DNA from: Adenophora triphylla var. japonica
Taxonomy: Eukaryota > Streptophyta > Magnoliopsida > Asterales > Campanulaceae
Length of the DNA: 64,000 nucleotides
Assembly (NCBI GenBank): GCA_022495995.1
Contig: JAFEMH010000077.1
Span: 310,001-374,000, forward strand
Reading direction: 5' to 3'
The notes beneath the pieces were generated by a model that did not search any database, had not been told where the DNA came from, and saw only the letters and a program-made list of their open reading frames with translations. The position numbers and the translations under genes are program-made. Shown piece by piece: positions 10,922-22,962 of this stretch (positions are counted from its first letter, which is position 1; each line of letters begins with the position of its first letter).

Positions 10922-12763
10922 TGTAAGTGCTCCAATTTGAGCCGTTAGTACTTTCGTTAGAAAATTAACGAAAGTTTTAACACTACTAACATTACTAACA
11001 TTCCTAACTTCTCTAACAAAGCAAGGGTAAAGTGGGCATTGCCATTTAAAGCTAAACCTCAAAAAGAATCTCAAAAAGCAAAAGAAATAAGAAAAATCCG
11101 AATTGGGCAAGTTGAAAAACATAAACTGCTGGAATTTTGAATTTTATTCTTCCTGTCCAAAAAGCCAGCACTGTAGCAGATGAACAAAGGCACGCTGCGT
11201 CGATACTTGTCGCGCGGATCCGATTGGTCCTCACGAGGAGGATTATAAATTGAACCCTCCTCTCTCAGTTTACACAACACAATTTGATCACAGCAACGAA
11301 ACTCTGGCGAAATATAGAGAGAAAACAGTGGAAATTCACTTGAATTGCCACCATTTTCTCTCCAATCTTTCCCAAATCACACTCTCTCACAAACACTTCA
11401 AATCACTCTCATACATACTCTCATACATACACTAAACTCAAGCTCAAATCACCCTTTAGGAGGAGGAATAGAGAGAAAACATAGAGGACTTCATTGTTAT
11501 CTACTTGTTTTCTCTTTAACCAACTCCAATCATCAACCCTAAACACTTTCAAACCCTAAACACATTCAAGCCTTTGAATCCATTCAAACACAAAACACAA
11601 GGAAGATAGGTATAACCTCCCTCTCCCTACCCTAAATCTCATCCATGCATGCATCTTCAAACTACAAAATGTAGTTCTTTCATCTTCTTACTTTGGATCT
11701 AAGAAGATCACCATGGAAGACCATCTCCATGGATGATCTTCTACAAAGATCAACATTATTTTCAAGTTCTTTCTTGTTTTCTTGCAAAAACACACTTTCA
11801 AAACCCTAAAAAACCATTTTCAAGCACTAAATCTTGATTTCAAAGGGTAAAATCCCCCTCCCCAAGCAAATGAAATGCTTAGTCCTAATGTACCCCAAGG
11901 ATGGTTTGGTCTAGTTGATTCACCACTACAATGTCTAGTGATCACTAACCAAAACCTAGGGAAATGGGGACAAGCATGGATGCAAAACCCCCCTTAAACT
12001 CTTATTTTCTCTCTTGAGAAATTGCTGTCCAGTAGCAATTTTCTCAGACCTCAGTCCATGGTCTTAATTTTTGGACACAGAAAAACGTGGAATTTGGTGT
12101 TGACTACAAAACACTTTTTGTAGCCAACATCCAGATCTTTCCATACATATTTTTACTTTATTTTTTGGGTGAGTAAAACTCCTCTTTTCAATTTTTCTTT
12201 CAGAGGCTAGTTCATCAGCTTCTGGGAATCCAGATCTCATATCTGAGGTTTCCAGAAGGTTTTGACCCCTCAAAATTCTTCCAAAATGGAAAGTTCCTTT
12301 GTAGAAGCCCTATTTAAGGTGTTCTAAGAAACTTTCATTCTTGGACTTTTTCCAGATTCTGAGTTTTTGAAGCCTTTAAGTCCATTTCAAAGTCAAGGGT
12401 CAACTGCCTTTTTCATTCTGGCAGAAATGTTTTCCAACTTCAAAAAATCTTTTGAGTGCCAAAACTCAACCCAAAAATTCTCCAAAAAATCATGGGATCA
12501 GTTTAAAGTCTTAAAAAGAGATCCCATTTTTTACTTTTCTCAGTTTCAATTTATTTTGGTCAAAAAACACACAAACATACACACACACACACACAACAAA
12601 AGGATTTTCAAATGTTTGGAAGACTCGTTTTTACGAGGCGCGTCGGGTGCACACTAACGTCCTTCCCGACGCGTAACATGACCTCCGAACCTAAATCTCT
12701 GATCTCGGGCTTTTTTCAAAGTTTTGGCCCTTAAAACAAAAATGGCGTGGCGACTCCGTTTTT
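10922..12763 (+). mobile_element. 3' LTR of RE-A, 3' end truncated
   Basis: It begins TGTAAGTGCTCC, the reverse complement of the right end of the LTR at 19119-20841, and is collinear with it for about 1.8 kb. A TATA-like box (TTATAAATT) lies near 11244. About 40 bp of the 3' end, including CATCGTTACA, are missing. At 12764 it is fused to the RE-B protease region in opposite orientation. It has more differences from the RE-B LTR than 7498-8209 does, so it is a separate copy of the family. Confidence 0.88.
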
Positions 12764-12765
12764 CA

Positions 12766-14531
12766 AACGACATCATCACAGCGACCATCTCTTGGACCGG
12801 GCCGAGATCAATCAGGTCTGGTACCTGGATCTCTTCTTCGAACAATTGCTGCATAACCAGACCATCCCAATCATCTGAGGGGAATTCTGTGGCCTTGGCC
12901 TTTGGTACTGCCAATTCAAACTCAGGCTTCGGATCTTCCTGGACGATCGGAGTTGTAGTAGTGAGTTTCTCGAACTGCTCCACCAGGTCGGGCACGCCTC
13001 TGAAAGTATACTCACTCTTGATGGTGGTGGTAGCCCCAGGTATCTTGGGTAGGTCCAGGAACATTCTGCGGACCGGGTTAGCCTTGGTTCCCCTGAATTT
13101 GTTGAGGCTGTTCTGTAGCTTTGGCCATTCCTCTGTAGGAGTGGGCCTCTCAATCGGGATATTGCCTGGCTGTGTGGGACCCTTCACAAAGTAGTCAGCC
13201 AAACTAGGACGGTGGGCAACTTCTTTCTCTTTGGAAATGTCCTGCGAGGTGGCCTTATATCCCAGGCCGTGGCGAGTTGTCTGGCCTTCCGCCTCGATGG
13301 GTTGGTGGATTCCTTGTTGGCGCTTACCCAGACCTAAGCCAGGCAGGTAGCTCATCTTTCTCATCATTTTCAAGACCGGAGGGATTTTATCCCGAGTGGT
13401 TGTCAGGTCAATGTTGCACACTTGGGCTTTGGGAGGCTCGACTGTGAAGCCTGTCAGCATGAGGCCGTCCTCATCGTGTTTGATTTCCAGAATGGGTATT
13501 CCACCCGTCTCTGTGCCCTCTAAAGTAATTAAGTCTCCGTAAATGGTTGTCAAATCCCCATCCGAGACAAATTTCACACACTGGTGGAGGCTCGAAGCGA
13601 CTCCTTTGACTTGATGCAGCCAAGGTCTTCCCAGTAGGGCATTAAAAGTGATCGGGATGTCGATGACCTGGAATTCCACAGGTATCAGTTTCTTGCCGAA
13701 CCAGAGGTCCAAAGTAGCAACTCCGAGGACTGCTCGGGATGTCGAGTCGTAAGCCTTGACTGTGAGGGAAGAAGGCTTCAAGTCTGTAGCTTTGATGTCA
13801 AGCAGGCTCATGATCTTGGCCGGGAGGATATTCATTTCGGACCCGTTGTCAACCAAAACTCGAGGGAGGCGTCGCTCATTCAACTGGACTGTGATGAAGA
13901 GAGGCTCATTGTGACCGGCTCCAAATTGAGGGAGATCAAGGTCTGTGAAAGTGATTATGTTCCCGTAGTGGATGTTTCCGATCAGCTGTACCACGTCATC
14001 GGGAGTAGCATCAATAGGCACTAGAGTGCGAGCCAGGCTTTCTTCCAGCTTCAGCTTGTGTGGATAGGACGAAGTGAGTAGGGACCAGAGGGAGATGTTG
14101 GCTTGTGTCTGCTTCAACTGGGTGAGCACGGGATCCTCTTTTTCGGGATCTGGAGTTTCAGCTGTCTTAGCATAGGGGCGGCGATCTTCTTTCGGTGCCT
14201 GATCCGTGGCTCTCTTATCTGCCTTGGGATTCCCTTGAAAAATTTGCCCGAATCGGGTCAACAGGTTGACTTCCTCCTCAGTTGTTTCTTGACTGGATTT
14301 CTTCAAGGCTGCCAATGTTAACGGGGGAGCCTGTTTGGCTATTGGCCCGCTGATTACAGCGGAGTCGGCAATGGTGAGGGCGAGCTTGAGGCGTATTGGC
14401 CTCTTCTGGCGGCCCTTATAACTGCTTCCCAAGTTACAGGCTTCTGAGTCTGGGGTTGTGCCATTGTGCCCTGGGTGGCCCACAGTGCTAGGGCGTCCTC
14501 TGATTTCTGGCTCATAGTTATCATGCAACAA
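12766..14531 (-). CDS. RE-B protease and pro-pol N-terminal part, truncated
   Basis: Open frame of about 590 codons before it runs into LTR sequence. It has an Ogre/Tat-type aspartic protease with D-N-G in RVLVDNGSEMNIL (Asp at residue 228), ALLGRPWLHQVKGVASSLHQ near residue 300, and a G-patch-like stretch, SYLPGLGLGKRQQGI, near residues 393-408. G-patch segments next to retroelement proteases are known in this group and bind nucleic acid. Reverse transcriptase should follow but is missing: the frame ends at the LTR fusion near 12764. The start is uncertain, since the protease probably joins gag by frameshift or readthrough near 14400. Confidence 0.82.
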
Positions 14532-16270
14532 GAGCTGCTACTGTCAGGACTTGGCGGTTTACCAATTTCTTCCCCGGTATAGTGCAGCCATTCTTGTTCC
14601 TTTCTGTAATACTCAGAGTTGGAGATGATTATGGCATTCTGCGTGGGAGGAGCATCGGGTATCATGCCGGTTTCCAGGACTTCTCTGAGAGCTGAAATGC
14701 ATTCCGGGAAAGTGATCTCCTCTTGGGTAACCCTGACAAGAATTGTTACTTTGCTTTCGGGCGGATTTGATCTGACAATAGTGATTTTCTCATTGGAGAG
14801 GATGGGAGTCAGTCTCCCTCTTTCTAGCAGATCTTCAACTATTCGCTTAGACAGGATACCCGAAAACCCTTCCCCTAGGGCATGGTAGGGAGTGTTAAAT
14901 TCTAAGACTTCCACGTGCTCAGACCCAGGAAAGTTCATGGCTTTCATATCCTCGGTTTCGTAGTAGTCTTCTTCCGTAGCTTCTCTCATCTCATAGCCGT
15001 CGGTCTCTATTTCGTCATCACTTGCTGACAACCAACCATTGTGGCTTGCTCCCATAGGTTCATTTCTGGTGTGATTGTTCCAGATTGACTCGGGATCTGG
15101 GGCCCCAGTTGACTCTTCGCTCTCATCATCATCATCGTCATCGCTGTCATCGGAATCGTCTTCCCATACTACTGGGATATCGGCTGAGAGAGAGCGACGG
15201 TCAAATCTGTTAGGGGAAGAGGGGTGCGTGCAGCCGCAGAAGTTGTCATATGCTCCCATTCCCGGAAGTGATGGTAACTGCGATTCAGCTTCTCCTCCCA
15301 GAAATTGCGGGGGGAGAGTGAGAGGGGGCGGCACATATTTGACGCCGGGTAGAATGTAGAAGGAGTCTTCCTCCTCTGATTCTTCATTTTTGATGCCCTC
15401 GGGATCGTATTCGGTCTCTCCCAAAACCAGCTTGCAGAATTGTACTAGCTCTAGATGCTCTTCAGCCTCTTTACTGATAAGCCCCAGCACAGGTGCCCGT
15501 CGGAAGCTTTCTTGCTCAGTCTTCTTCGACTGTTCTAACCATCTCGTGTAAATGGTTCTCTCATGCTTTGACCGGAACAGCCCCAGTTCTTCGGTGTCAG
15601 CTATTCCTTCCTTTGAGAAGTAGCGAGTTTCATACTCTTGCAGGGAATCTCTGACGTGATACCAAGAAGGATGGATTCGTTCGATATCCTCGTAGCTGAG
15701 GGGAAACCCGAATTCAGGATCCTCGACAAGGTTGGCCACGGGTATTTGGGGATCCTCATCATCTCCCTGGCCGTATGAAGGCTCTCCAAATTCAATCATA
15801 TTCACCTGGTTATGGTTCCTTGGAAGGGGATTTTTGACTACATTGGGCCCTTCGGGGTACTCCAACTTTCCTTGTTCTATCAGGCTTTGGATTGCTTTCT
15901 TCAGGGTAAAGCAGTTATCAGTCAGATGTCCGTGGGATTGGTGAAAGGCACAATACTTTGAAGTATCCACGGGAGCATCCGGATTCCTGGGTCTGTAATT
16001 CTCCAAAGGCCGCAGCAAGCCTTCCTTCACCAGTCCCCTAAAGATGTCATTCAGGGGCATCCCGAAATTTTCGAGGTTAACGACCCGGGGTTTGGGCTCA
16101 GCCGGTTTTCTGGGAACAAAAGGAGTCGCATTGTTACATTCCTGTCCCGTGTAATTGATTGCCTCTTTGCCTCTAGCAGGAGCAGGGGCTGTGTTGGGGG
16201 CAGGAGCCCGATATCGGTAGCGGAGTGCGGCGGGCGGGCGGTGATTGTGAGCCTTTTCGGAACTTAGCCG
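14354..16270 (-). CDS. RE-B Gag, zinc-knuckle and C-terminal half
   Basis: Open frame continuing gag after a frameshift near 16260. It has a CX2HX4HX4C zinc knuckle (CAFHQSHGHLTDNC), expected to bind element RNA, followed by a long acidic region with a WEDDSDDSDDDDDD run. It ends in TAA at 14354, overlapping the start of the protease frame by about 175 bp. A Gag of more than 1,100 residues is large but fits Ogre-like elements. The frameshift means it is not made as one chain unless the sequence is in error there. Confidence 0.8.
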   Translation of the reverse strand, partial: RLSSEKAHNHRPPAALRYRYRAPAPNTAPAPARGKEAINYTGQECNNATPFVPRKPAEPKPRVVNLENFGMPLNDIFRGLVKEGLLRPLENYRPRNPDAPVDTSKYCAFHQSHGHLTDNCFTLKKAIQSLIEQGKLEYPEGPNVVKNPLPRNHNQVNMIEFGEPSYGQGDDEDPQIPVANLVEDPEFGFPLSYEDIERIHPSWYHVRDSLQEYETRYFSKEGIADTEELGLFRSKHERTIYTRWLEQSKKTEQESFRRAPVLGLISKEAEEHLELVQFCKLVLGETEYDPEGIKNEESEEEDSFYILPGVKYVPPPLTLPPQFLGGEAESQLPSLPGMGAYDNFCGCTHPSSPNRFDRRSLSADIPVVWEDDSDDSDDDDDDESEESTGAPDPESIWNNHTRNEPMGASHNGWLSASDDEIETDGYEMREATEEDYYETEDMKAMNFPGSEHVEVLEFNTPYHALGEGFSGILSKRIVEDLLERGRLTPILSNEKITIVRSNPPESKVTILVRVTQEEITFPECISALREVLETGMIPDAPPTQNAIIISNSEYYRKEQEWLHYTGEEIGKPPSPDSSSSCCMITMSQKSEDALALWATQGTMAQPQTQKPVTWEAVIRAARRGQYASSSPSPLPTPL

Positions 16271-17762
16271 CGGAGTTAACCATAGCACGCAAGTCAGCGT
16301 AGGGGAAGTGGCTGAGGGAAGCTTTCAAATGTGGTTTTAAGCATGACTGGAAGATATCCAACTGTTCCTCCTCGGAGGGAGGGATGGCCATCTCACTGAG
16401 TTTCAGATTCCATCGTCTGTAGAAGTCCCCAACATTTTCATCGGGACGCTGCACGGTTGTCTGGAGATCAACTCTGTTTGTTTCCCACTCCAAGTTGGCC
16501 TTGTATTTTTCTGTGAAGGCGCTAGTGATTTGATCCCATGTAGCCCTGGCCTCGGGTTTCAAACGGAAGAACCACTTCAGAGCACTGGACTTCAAAGACA
16601 GACTGAAATAATCAGCCAACTGCTGATTGGTGCACCCTTTGGCCTTCATTGCCAAGGTATATGTGTCCAAATGGGTTTTCGGGCATGCAGTCCCGTCAAA
16701 GAGATCCAGATTGGGCATCACGAATTTGTGAGGCAGGGGAACAATGGAGTCCGGGTCTGTAGGCCGGAAGGCAGACTTCTTGGCAGTCAATTCAGCGATC
16801 TGCGCTTTCATTTCCTTGTGTTGTTCCATGAACCAAGCCAGATGGGGGTCTTGTGGCGGAATCATGGTATTCAAACCAGTGACTGGGCCAGAGAGAGGAG
16901 CTGCTACTGGCGGCAAACTGGTGGAGGGAATGGCTGATCCGGGGACATAGGTGAAAACTTGTCCTTGGCCTGGATTACCCTGAGGAGCTTGAGTGGGACC
17001 CTGAGCAAAAGGATAGAACCTTGCAGCTTGTTGTTGATTTTCCACCGGCAGAGAGGGTGAAGGTAGCCCCGAAGTAGCCGGGTAACTTGGATTTCCGGAG
17101 TGAGGCCCATAGGTAGGCTTAAATGTGGGCTGCTGCCCCTGGTTGTTGAATTGCATGGCTACCTGTGGCGAAGGTGTGTAACCAGGGGGATACTGTGGTC
17201 CCGGCGATTCTGATGAAACCGGGATGGAGGCATTCTGAGGAGGAATTCCTGACTGTGGCCCAGAACCAGACTGTGGCGGCATTCCAAACTGTGGCTGCTG
17301 CTGTGAAGGTCCGGATTGATCAGTCCCAAACTGAGGATGGATCCCAACTTGCTGTGGCATTCCGAGGTATCCCCAACCATGAGAGGACATTCCGTACTGA
17401 TTTTGCCCCCACTGAGGAGCTGCGAACTGATTTGTGACGTCAGGCTGTACGGACCCAGTGACCTGGCCCAGAGATCGAGAAGCATGGTTTCTGGTAGCAC
17501 CGAAAGAGGTTGGTGGTGGCATCCTGGAGTAGTCGGGGCGACCGAGATTGGGGTTGGGGTCATCCTCCTCTTCCACGGTGAAAGTGCCATCGGGGTTAAG
17601 GCTAGCGGCCAAACCATGGCTCTTGATAGCCTCCATAAGGCTGTTCAGCTGTGCTTCCTGTCGCACTCTCATCTGTTCTGCTAACTGATTCCACTGCTGT
17701 TCTGTCTGAGGAGTAGGAGGCGGAGTGACGTTGTCCCCATCATTACCGGCTGATGCAGACAT
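16245..17762 (-). CDS. RE-B Gag, N-terminal half
   Basis: The frame starts at ATG 17762 (MSASAGNDGDN). The order is an N-terminal region with LNPDGTFTVEEEDDPNP, a long Gln/Pro/Gly-rich segment, then the Retrotrans_gag capsid core (KFVMPNLDLFDGTACPKTHL and QQLADYFSLSLKSSALKWFF), ending with EEEQLDIFQSCLKPHLKASL. It would form the particle shell. It lies about 1.3 kb downstream of the 5' LTR. RE-A carries a decayed copy at 2557-4430. Confidence 0.88.
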
Positions 17763-19100
17763 TCTGAAACCCGGAGTCGGAGCAAACGGTGAAGCTGACG
17801 ATGCGCTTGACTCTTCCCAACTGATTAAGCGGTGACCCGGTGCCCGAAACCAAGCTTTGTGCGGAGCTGCGGGGGAAAGACACGAGGGTTCAGATGGCGG
17901 GAATTTGAAGGAGGGTAGGTGTTTGGGCTCTTAGGCTCATGCAACATGCAGTTATTTGTTCATGTTTACTTAAAACACGTTTTATTAACCTAATCGGTTG
18001 GAAAAGGTTGCTCTTCTTTTTCTTTTAAACTACTCTGATTCCTGGATCAGTGGGCCCCGTCACTACGTCTATAAGCCCCTCGTATTCCACCTGTATTTCG
18101 ACCTCCCAGGGTGGACAGCCCCGGGCGAGGGTCCTATAGGGCAAGCGGGTCCCACCGACCGAAAGAAAAACGATCCTAAAGTCTGGCGGGTAATCGAGTC
18201 TTAACGAGCATTCGATGTAAATTACGGACAAAGCTGACGTCAAAGTCAAGATCGTGTCCGAGGGCTCGACAAAAAGTCGGCATGATTTGGACTGATAAAT
18301 GTCCACAATTGATCTTGACTTGTTGTCAGTTAGGCCGTAATTAGGCATGGAATAACCGTTAATCCTTGATGACTCAGTGTCATGCTGGGAGTCAGTGTAT
18401 AATTTGTGCCAGTCAGAGCCGAAGTCAAGGCGCCGGTCAATATCTTGGTCAAAGTCTGCGGTGGAAAACCGGCAGAGCTTCGGCGATTAGCGACTGATTA
18501 GGGACCCGAGAGATATTGAGTCGGTATGCCGACAAAGGCTTGAAAGGAAAGGTCTATACACAGACAGGGCATGACACAGACCAGACTAAAAACCAACCGG
18601 GTCTCGGACAAAGTGTGTCACGGACAAGTGCATGGTCGACACGAGGCTCCATGGGATGTTTGGGTAGTCCTGTGCTCATCCGAGAGGCGTAATAAGACCA
18701 AACGGACCGCGACAAGGATTTCCCCGGGTTAAGGACGTAGTGTGCAGTGTACGGTCACGTGCGCGTAGTGTGCAAGCAGTCTATTTTCTTTTTCTGAGTA
18801 AAATAGAAACTTTTTCTTATGTGTCTTAAAAGACATGATGCATGATTTTTTTTTTGAATTTTTTTTTTCTTGAAAATTTTATGAACACATAAGCACATAA
18901 GCACAAAATTTCCGACGATTAGGGACTTTATTTCCGACAGTCAAAATATTGACTTTTCCGAGGCGGCCAAAAACAAACACGAAAACCGTGCAAAAATCAA
19001 CACACACAAAACAAAAGGATTTTCAAATGTCGGGACGGAAGCTTGACCCTCAAAAGTTTTTCTTCTTTTTTTTTTTTTTGAAAAGATAAAACTTGTTAGT
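17763..19100 (-). other. RE-B 5' leader
   Basis: Sequence between primer site and gag. It holds a 107-codon minus-strand frame (18348-18025) that I do not recognise, a T-rich stretch near 18845-18880, and near 19003-19030 a short copy of the LTR segment ACAAAAGGATTTTCAAATG. Ogre elements can carry an extra ORF in this region, but nothing here supports calling one. Confidence 0.6.
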
Positions 19101-19117
19101 CCCCAGCGGAGTCGCCA
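19101..19117 (-). promoter_or_regulatory. primer binding site, tRNA-Arg
   Basis: Minus-strand sequence TGGCGACTCCGCTGGGG, one base inside the LTR end. It is the complement of the 3' end of plant tRNA-Arg(ACG) including CCA, as I recall that tRNA. It primes first-strand cDNA. Use of tRNA-Arg is a known trait of Ogre-type elements. Confidence 0.85.
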
Positions 19118-19118
19118 C

Positions 19119-20841
19119 TGTAACGATGTTGGTCCAAATTTTTAAAATACGGAGTCGCCACGCCATTTTTATTTTAAGGGCCAAAACTTTGAAAAAAGCC
19201 CGAGATCAAAGATTTAGGTTCGGAGGTCATGTTACGCGTCGGGAAGGACGTTAGTGTGCACCCGACGCGCCTCGTAAAACGAGTCTTCCAAACATTTGAA
19301 AATCCTTTTGTTGTGTGTGTGTGTGTGTTTGTGTTTGTGTTTTGACCAAAATAAATTGAAACTGAGAAAAGTAAAAAAATGGGATCTCTTTTTAAGACTT
19401 TAAACTGATCCCATGATTTTTTGGAGAATTTTTGGGTTGAGTCTTGGCACTCAAAAGATTTTTTGAAGTTGGAAAACATTTCTGCCAGAATGAAAAAGGC
19501 AGTTGACCCTTGACTTTGAAATGGACTTAAAGGCTTCAAAAACTCAGAATCTGGAAAAAGTCCAAAAATGAAAGTTGCTTAGAACACCTTAAATAGGGTT
19601 TCTGCAAAGGAATTTTCCATTTTGGAAGAATTTTGAGGGGTCAAAACCTTCTGGAAATCTCAGATGTGAAATCTGGATTTCCAGAAGCTGATGAACTAGC
19701 CTCTGAAAGAAAATTTGGAAAATGGAGTTTTACTTACCCAAAAAATAAGATAAAAATATGTATGGAAATATCTGGATGTTGGTTACAAAAAGTGTTTTGT
19801 AGTCAACACCAAATTCCACGTTTTTCTGTGTCCAAAAATTAAGACCATGGACTGAGGTCTGAGAAAATTGCTACTGGACAGCAATTTCTCAAGAGAGAAA
19901 ATAAGAGTTTAAGGGGGGGTTTTGCATCCATGCTTGTCCCCATTTCCCTAGGTTTTGGTTAGTGATCACTAGACATTGTAGTGGTGAATCAACTAGACCA
20001 AACCATCCTTGGGGTACATTAGGACTAAGCATTTCATTTGCTTGGGGAGGGGGATTTTACCCTTTGAAATCAATATTTAGTGCTTGAAAATGGTTTTTTA
20101 GGGTTTTGAAAATGCGTTTTTGCAAGTAATCAAGAAAGAACTTGAAAATAATGTTGATCTTTGTAGAAGATCATCCATGGAGATGGTCTTCCATGGTGAT
20201 CTTCTTAGATCTAAAGCAAGAAGATGAAGAACTACATTTTGTAGTTTGAAGATGCATGCATGGATGAGATTTAGGGTTAGGAGAAGGAGGGTTTACCAAT
20301 CTTCTTTGTGTTCTTGAGTGTTTGGCTTGAGTGTATGAGTGTTTAGGGCTTTGATATGAGAGTGAATGGATGAGTGTGAGTTGGGAAAGATTGGAGAGAA
20401 AATGGTGACAATTCTTGAAGAATTCTCACTGTTTTCTCTCTATATTTCGCCAGAGTTTTGTTGCAAATGTGTTCTCTCTCCTTATTTCTGTGACTGGAGG
20501 GCTCAATTTATAGCCCTCTGAAAATGCAAAGATGTCCGCGCGGATTGGGTTGCTTGGCGTGCACTGTTCATTAATTACAACTCCAGCTTTGGACAGGAAG
20601 AATAAAAATTCAAAAAAAATCAAATTAACAGCCAGTTTTTGTTTCCAGCATTTCTATTTATGGTTTGATTCTTTTGTTTTGCTTTTTAAGATGCTTTCTT
20701 TGGTTTAACTTTATTTGGCAAACCCTATTCTACCCTCCCTTTGTTAGGAAAGTTAGAAATGTTAGGAATTGTTAGTAATTGTTATGACTTTCGTTAATTT
20801 TCTAACGAAAAGACTAACAAGCTCAAATTGGAGCACTTACA
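19119..20841 (-). mobile_element. 5' LTR of RE-B, complete
   Basis: 1,723 bp. In sense orientation it starts TGTAAGTGCTCC and ends CATCGTTACA. It contains a TATA-like CTATAAATT near 20515 (read on the minus strand), followed by the likely transcription start region. It is flanked by the primer site on the inner side and by the RNase H gene of RE-C at 20842 on the outer side. Confidence 0.92.
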
Positions 20842-22640
20842 AGTAGCTGCTGTTCTTGTAAGGGAGGAGAATAACTCCCAAAAACCAGTTTATTATGTAA
20901 GTAAGGCACTGTCCGCCGTAGAAGGGCGTTATCTTAATATAGAGAAGTTAGCTTACGCCTTGCTTGTATCTGCTCGAAAATTAAGAGCCTACTTTTCTGC
21001 ACATCCTATAACTGTACTAACTGAGGCCCCGCTTAGAAAGGTTTTACATAAACCAGAGTCCTCGGGGAGAATGCTAGCTTGGTCTATAGAGCTCACTGAG
21101 TTCCAGATCACCTACTCCCCGAGAAAGACAATCAAAGCACAGGCCTTAGTTGATTTTGTAGTAGAATCATCATTCAAATTGGCGGACAGCGACCTCGGAA
21201 AAAGAAAGCGAGCAGAATCAGAAGCAGCCCCAGATAGCTCGGGCACTGAAACTATGCAGCCAAAGGAGCGCCCAGAGGAAATATGGATTTTATATGTGGA
21301 CGGCTCGGCGAGCAAGTTAATAAGTGGAGCGGGCATACTTCTGATCGCACCCTGCGGGGAGAAATTTAAGAGAGCCTTGAGGTTCAAGTTCGAGGCATCA
21401 AACAATCAGGCTGAGTATGAAGCGATCATAGCAGGCATGGAATTAGCAAGAGACTTGGGAGTTCAAAACATAGAGATCAACAGTGATTCTCAGCTCATAG
21501 TTAATCAAATTAAGGGGGAGTATGATACTATCAACCCAGTGCTAACTCAGTACTGCGAGCTTGCAAAAACCCTCATCAAAAATTTCACCTACTATGAGCT
21601 GAACCAAGTCATGAGAGAGGACAATACGGAAGCAGACCTCCTCTCCAGGATAACAGATCAAGAGATTGATGAATTAGAGGCAGACTGCCAGATCGAGTTC
21701 ACGGAAAGACCTGCTATAGATCGGATTCAGATAAACAATATTGAGGATCAAGTAAGGGACTGGGTAGATGAAATGAAGGATTACATCGAGAAGCAAACCC
21801 TCCCCGAGGATCCAGTAAAAGCTAGAGCCATCAGAACGGTGTCCGCGAAATACCTCGTCCTCGATGGGGTACTTTTTCGACGATCATTCACCAAGCCTTT
21901 GCTCAGATGTGTCAAAACCCACATGGTCACCAACCTACTCTATGAGGTCCATGAAGGAGTTTGTGGCGGACATCCAGGTGCTCGCACCCTCTCAGACAAA
22001 ATCAAATTCCAAGGATTCTTTTGGCCTACAATGAGAAGGGATGCGCAGGAGTATGTAAGAAAGTGTGACAAGTGCCAGAGATTTGCAGACATCCCCAGAC
22101 TACCATCAACAGAGCAGACTTTGGTTGTACCATCATGGCCGTTTGATACGTGGGGGATTGATCTCATTGGACCATTTCCAACTGCTCGAGGGAACATTAA
22201 GTATGCTGTGGTGGCCGTGGATTATTTTACCAAGTGGACGGAAGCAAAGGGCTTAGCCACTATCTCCGAGGACAACACAATCACTTTTGTCCACGACCAC
22301 ATCTATTGTCGATTTGGGGTTCCCCGAGCAATAATTTCAGATAATGGCACCCAGTTCTCCGCAAAATTCACAACTGAATGTGCGAGAATGAAGGTGCAAC
22401 ACCGCAAGTCCGCAGTCGCCTATCCTCAGGGAAATGGCCAGGCTGAGGCCGCGAACAAGCTAGTCCTGACCGCCCTAAAGAAAAACTTGGAAGGACGAGG
22501 AGGACGTTGGTTGGACGAGCTCCAAATCGCATTATGGGTTGTCCGCACCATAATAAGAAATTCAACAGGAGAAACTCCCTTCTCGCTCACGTATGGGTCG
22601 GAGGCAATGGCTCCAGTAGAGGTTGCCTACCCTCGTACAG
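20842..22640 (+). pseudogene. RE-C RNase H, second RNase H and integrase
   Basis: Polyprotein part on the + strand. First comes the retroelement RNase H downstream of RT (VAAVLVREE, VYYVSKALSAVEGRY). Then a second, archaeal-type RNase H has the catalytic set YVDGSA (Asp158), NNQAEYEA (Glu196), NSDSQ (Asp220) and NTEADLLS (Asp270); residue numbers are from codon 20828. Last is integrase, with a zinc site (HEGVCGGH, CDKC) and D-D-E core residues in WGIDLIGPF (Asp445), SDNGTQF (Asp505) and GNGQAEAANK (Glu540). The double RNase H is a known hallmark of the Tat lineage. Its start is cut off by the RE-B LTR. A frameshift near 22630 interrupts it. Confidence 0.9.
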
Positions 22641-22962
22641 AGTCACCTACTTCGATGAGTCTCAAAATGAGACAAACAGAAGGTGTGACCTGGACGATCT
22701 CGAGGAAAAGAGAATACGGGCAAATGAAAAAATGGTGAACTACAAACAGAAAGCGAAGAAGCACCACGACAAGAGAGTAAATAGGAGGAGTTTTTCAGTT
22801 GGAGATTGGGTACTCAGAAGCGTAGAGGTCCAAGGGACTCAACCTGGTTTCAACAAATTGTCCCCGAAATGGGAAGGTCCATATGAGGTCACCAAAATAG
22901 TCAAGGAGGGTACCTACATATTGCGACCAAAGGAAGGAGAAGAGGTTATCATCATATTTTGA
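22622..22962 (+). pseudogene. RE-C integrase C-terminal domain
   Basis: Continues the integrase in another frame after the break near 22630: RCDLDDLEEKRIRANEKMVN, then the chromo/SH3-like segment VGDWVLRSVEVQ, FNKLSPKWEGPYEV and EGTYILR. The usual ending (VDHLKRFY-like, seen in RE-D) is replaced by a stop after EGEEVIIIF. Confidence 0.82.

Larger units (their letters stand above)
7498..20841 (-). mobile_element. RE-B: rearranged Ogre-like Ty3/gypsy element inserted in RE-C
   Basis: Order on the minus strand: LTR (20841-19119), tRNA-Arg primer site, leader, gag, protease, then a break at 12764. The 3' LTR is represented only by 7498-8209, now inverted and attached to RE-C sequence. The element interrupts RE-C between RT and RNase H. 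RE-A sequence (10378-12763) lies inside these limits, so this is a composite and not a simple insertion. Confidence 0.75.

Noticed and set aside
18025..18348. 107-codon minus-strand frame in the RE-B leader as an extra ORF
   Set aside because: No recognisable domain, no second copy to compare; kept only as a note in the leader entry.
8209..20846. Target duplication of RE-B in RE-C
   Set aside because: The two flanks (AAGAG and AGTAG, after allowing for the inversion) match at only three of five bases, so I do not claim a duplication.
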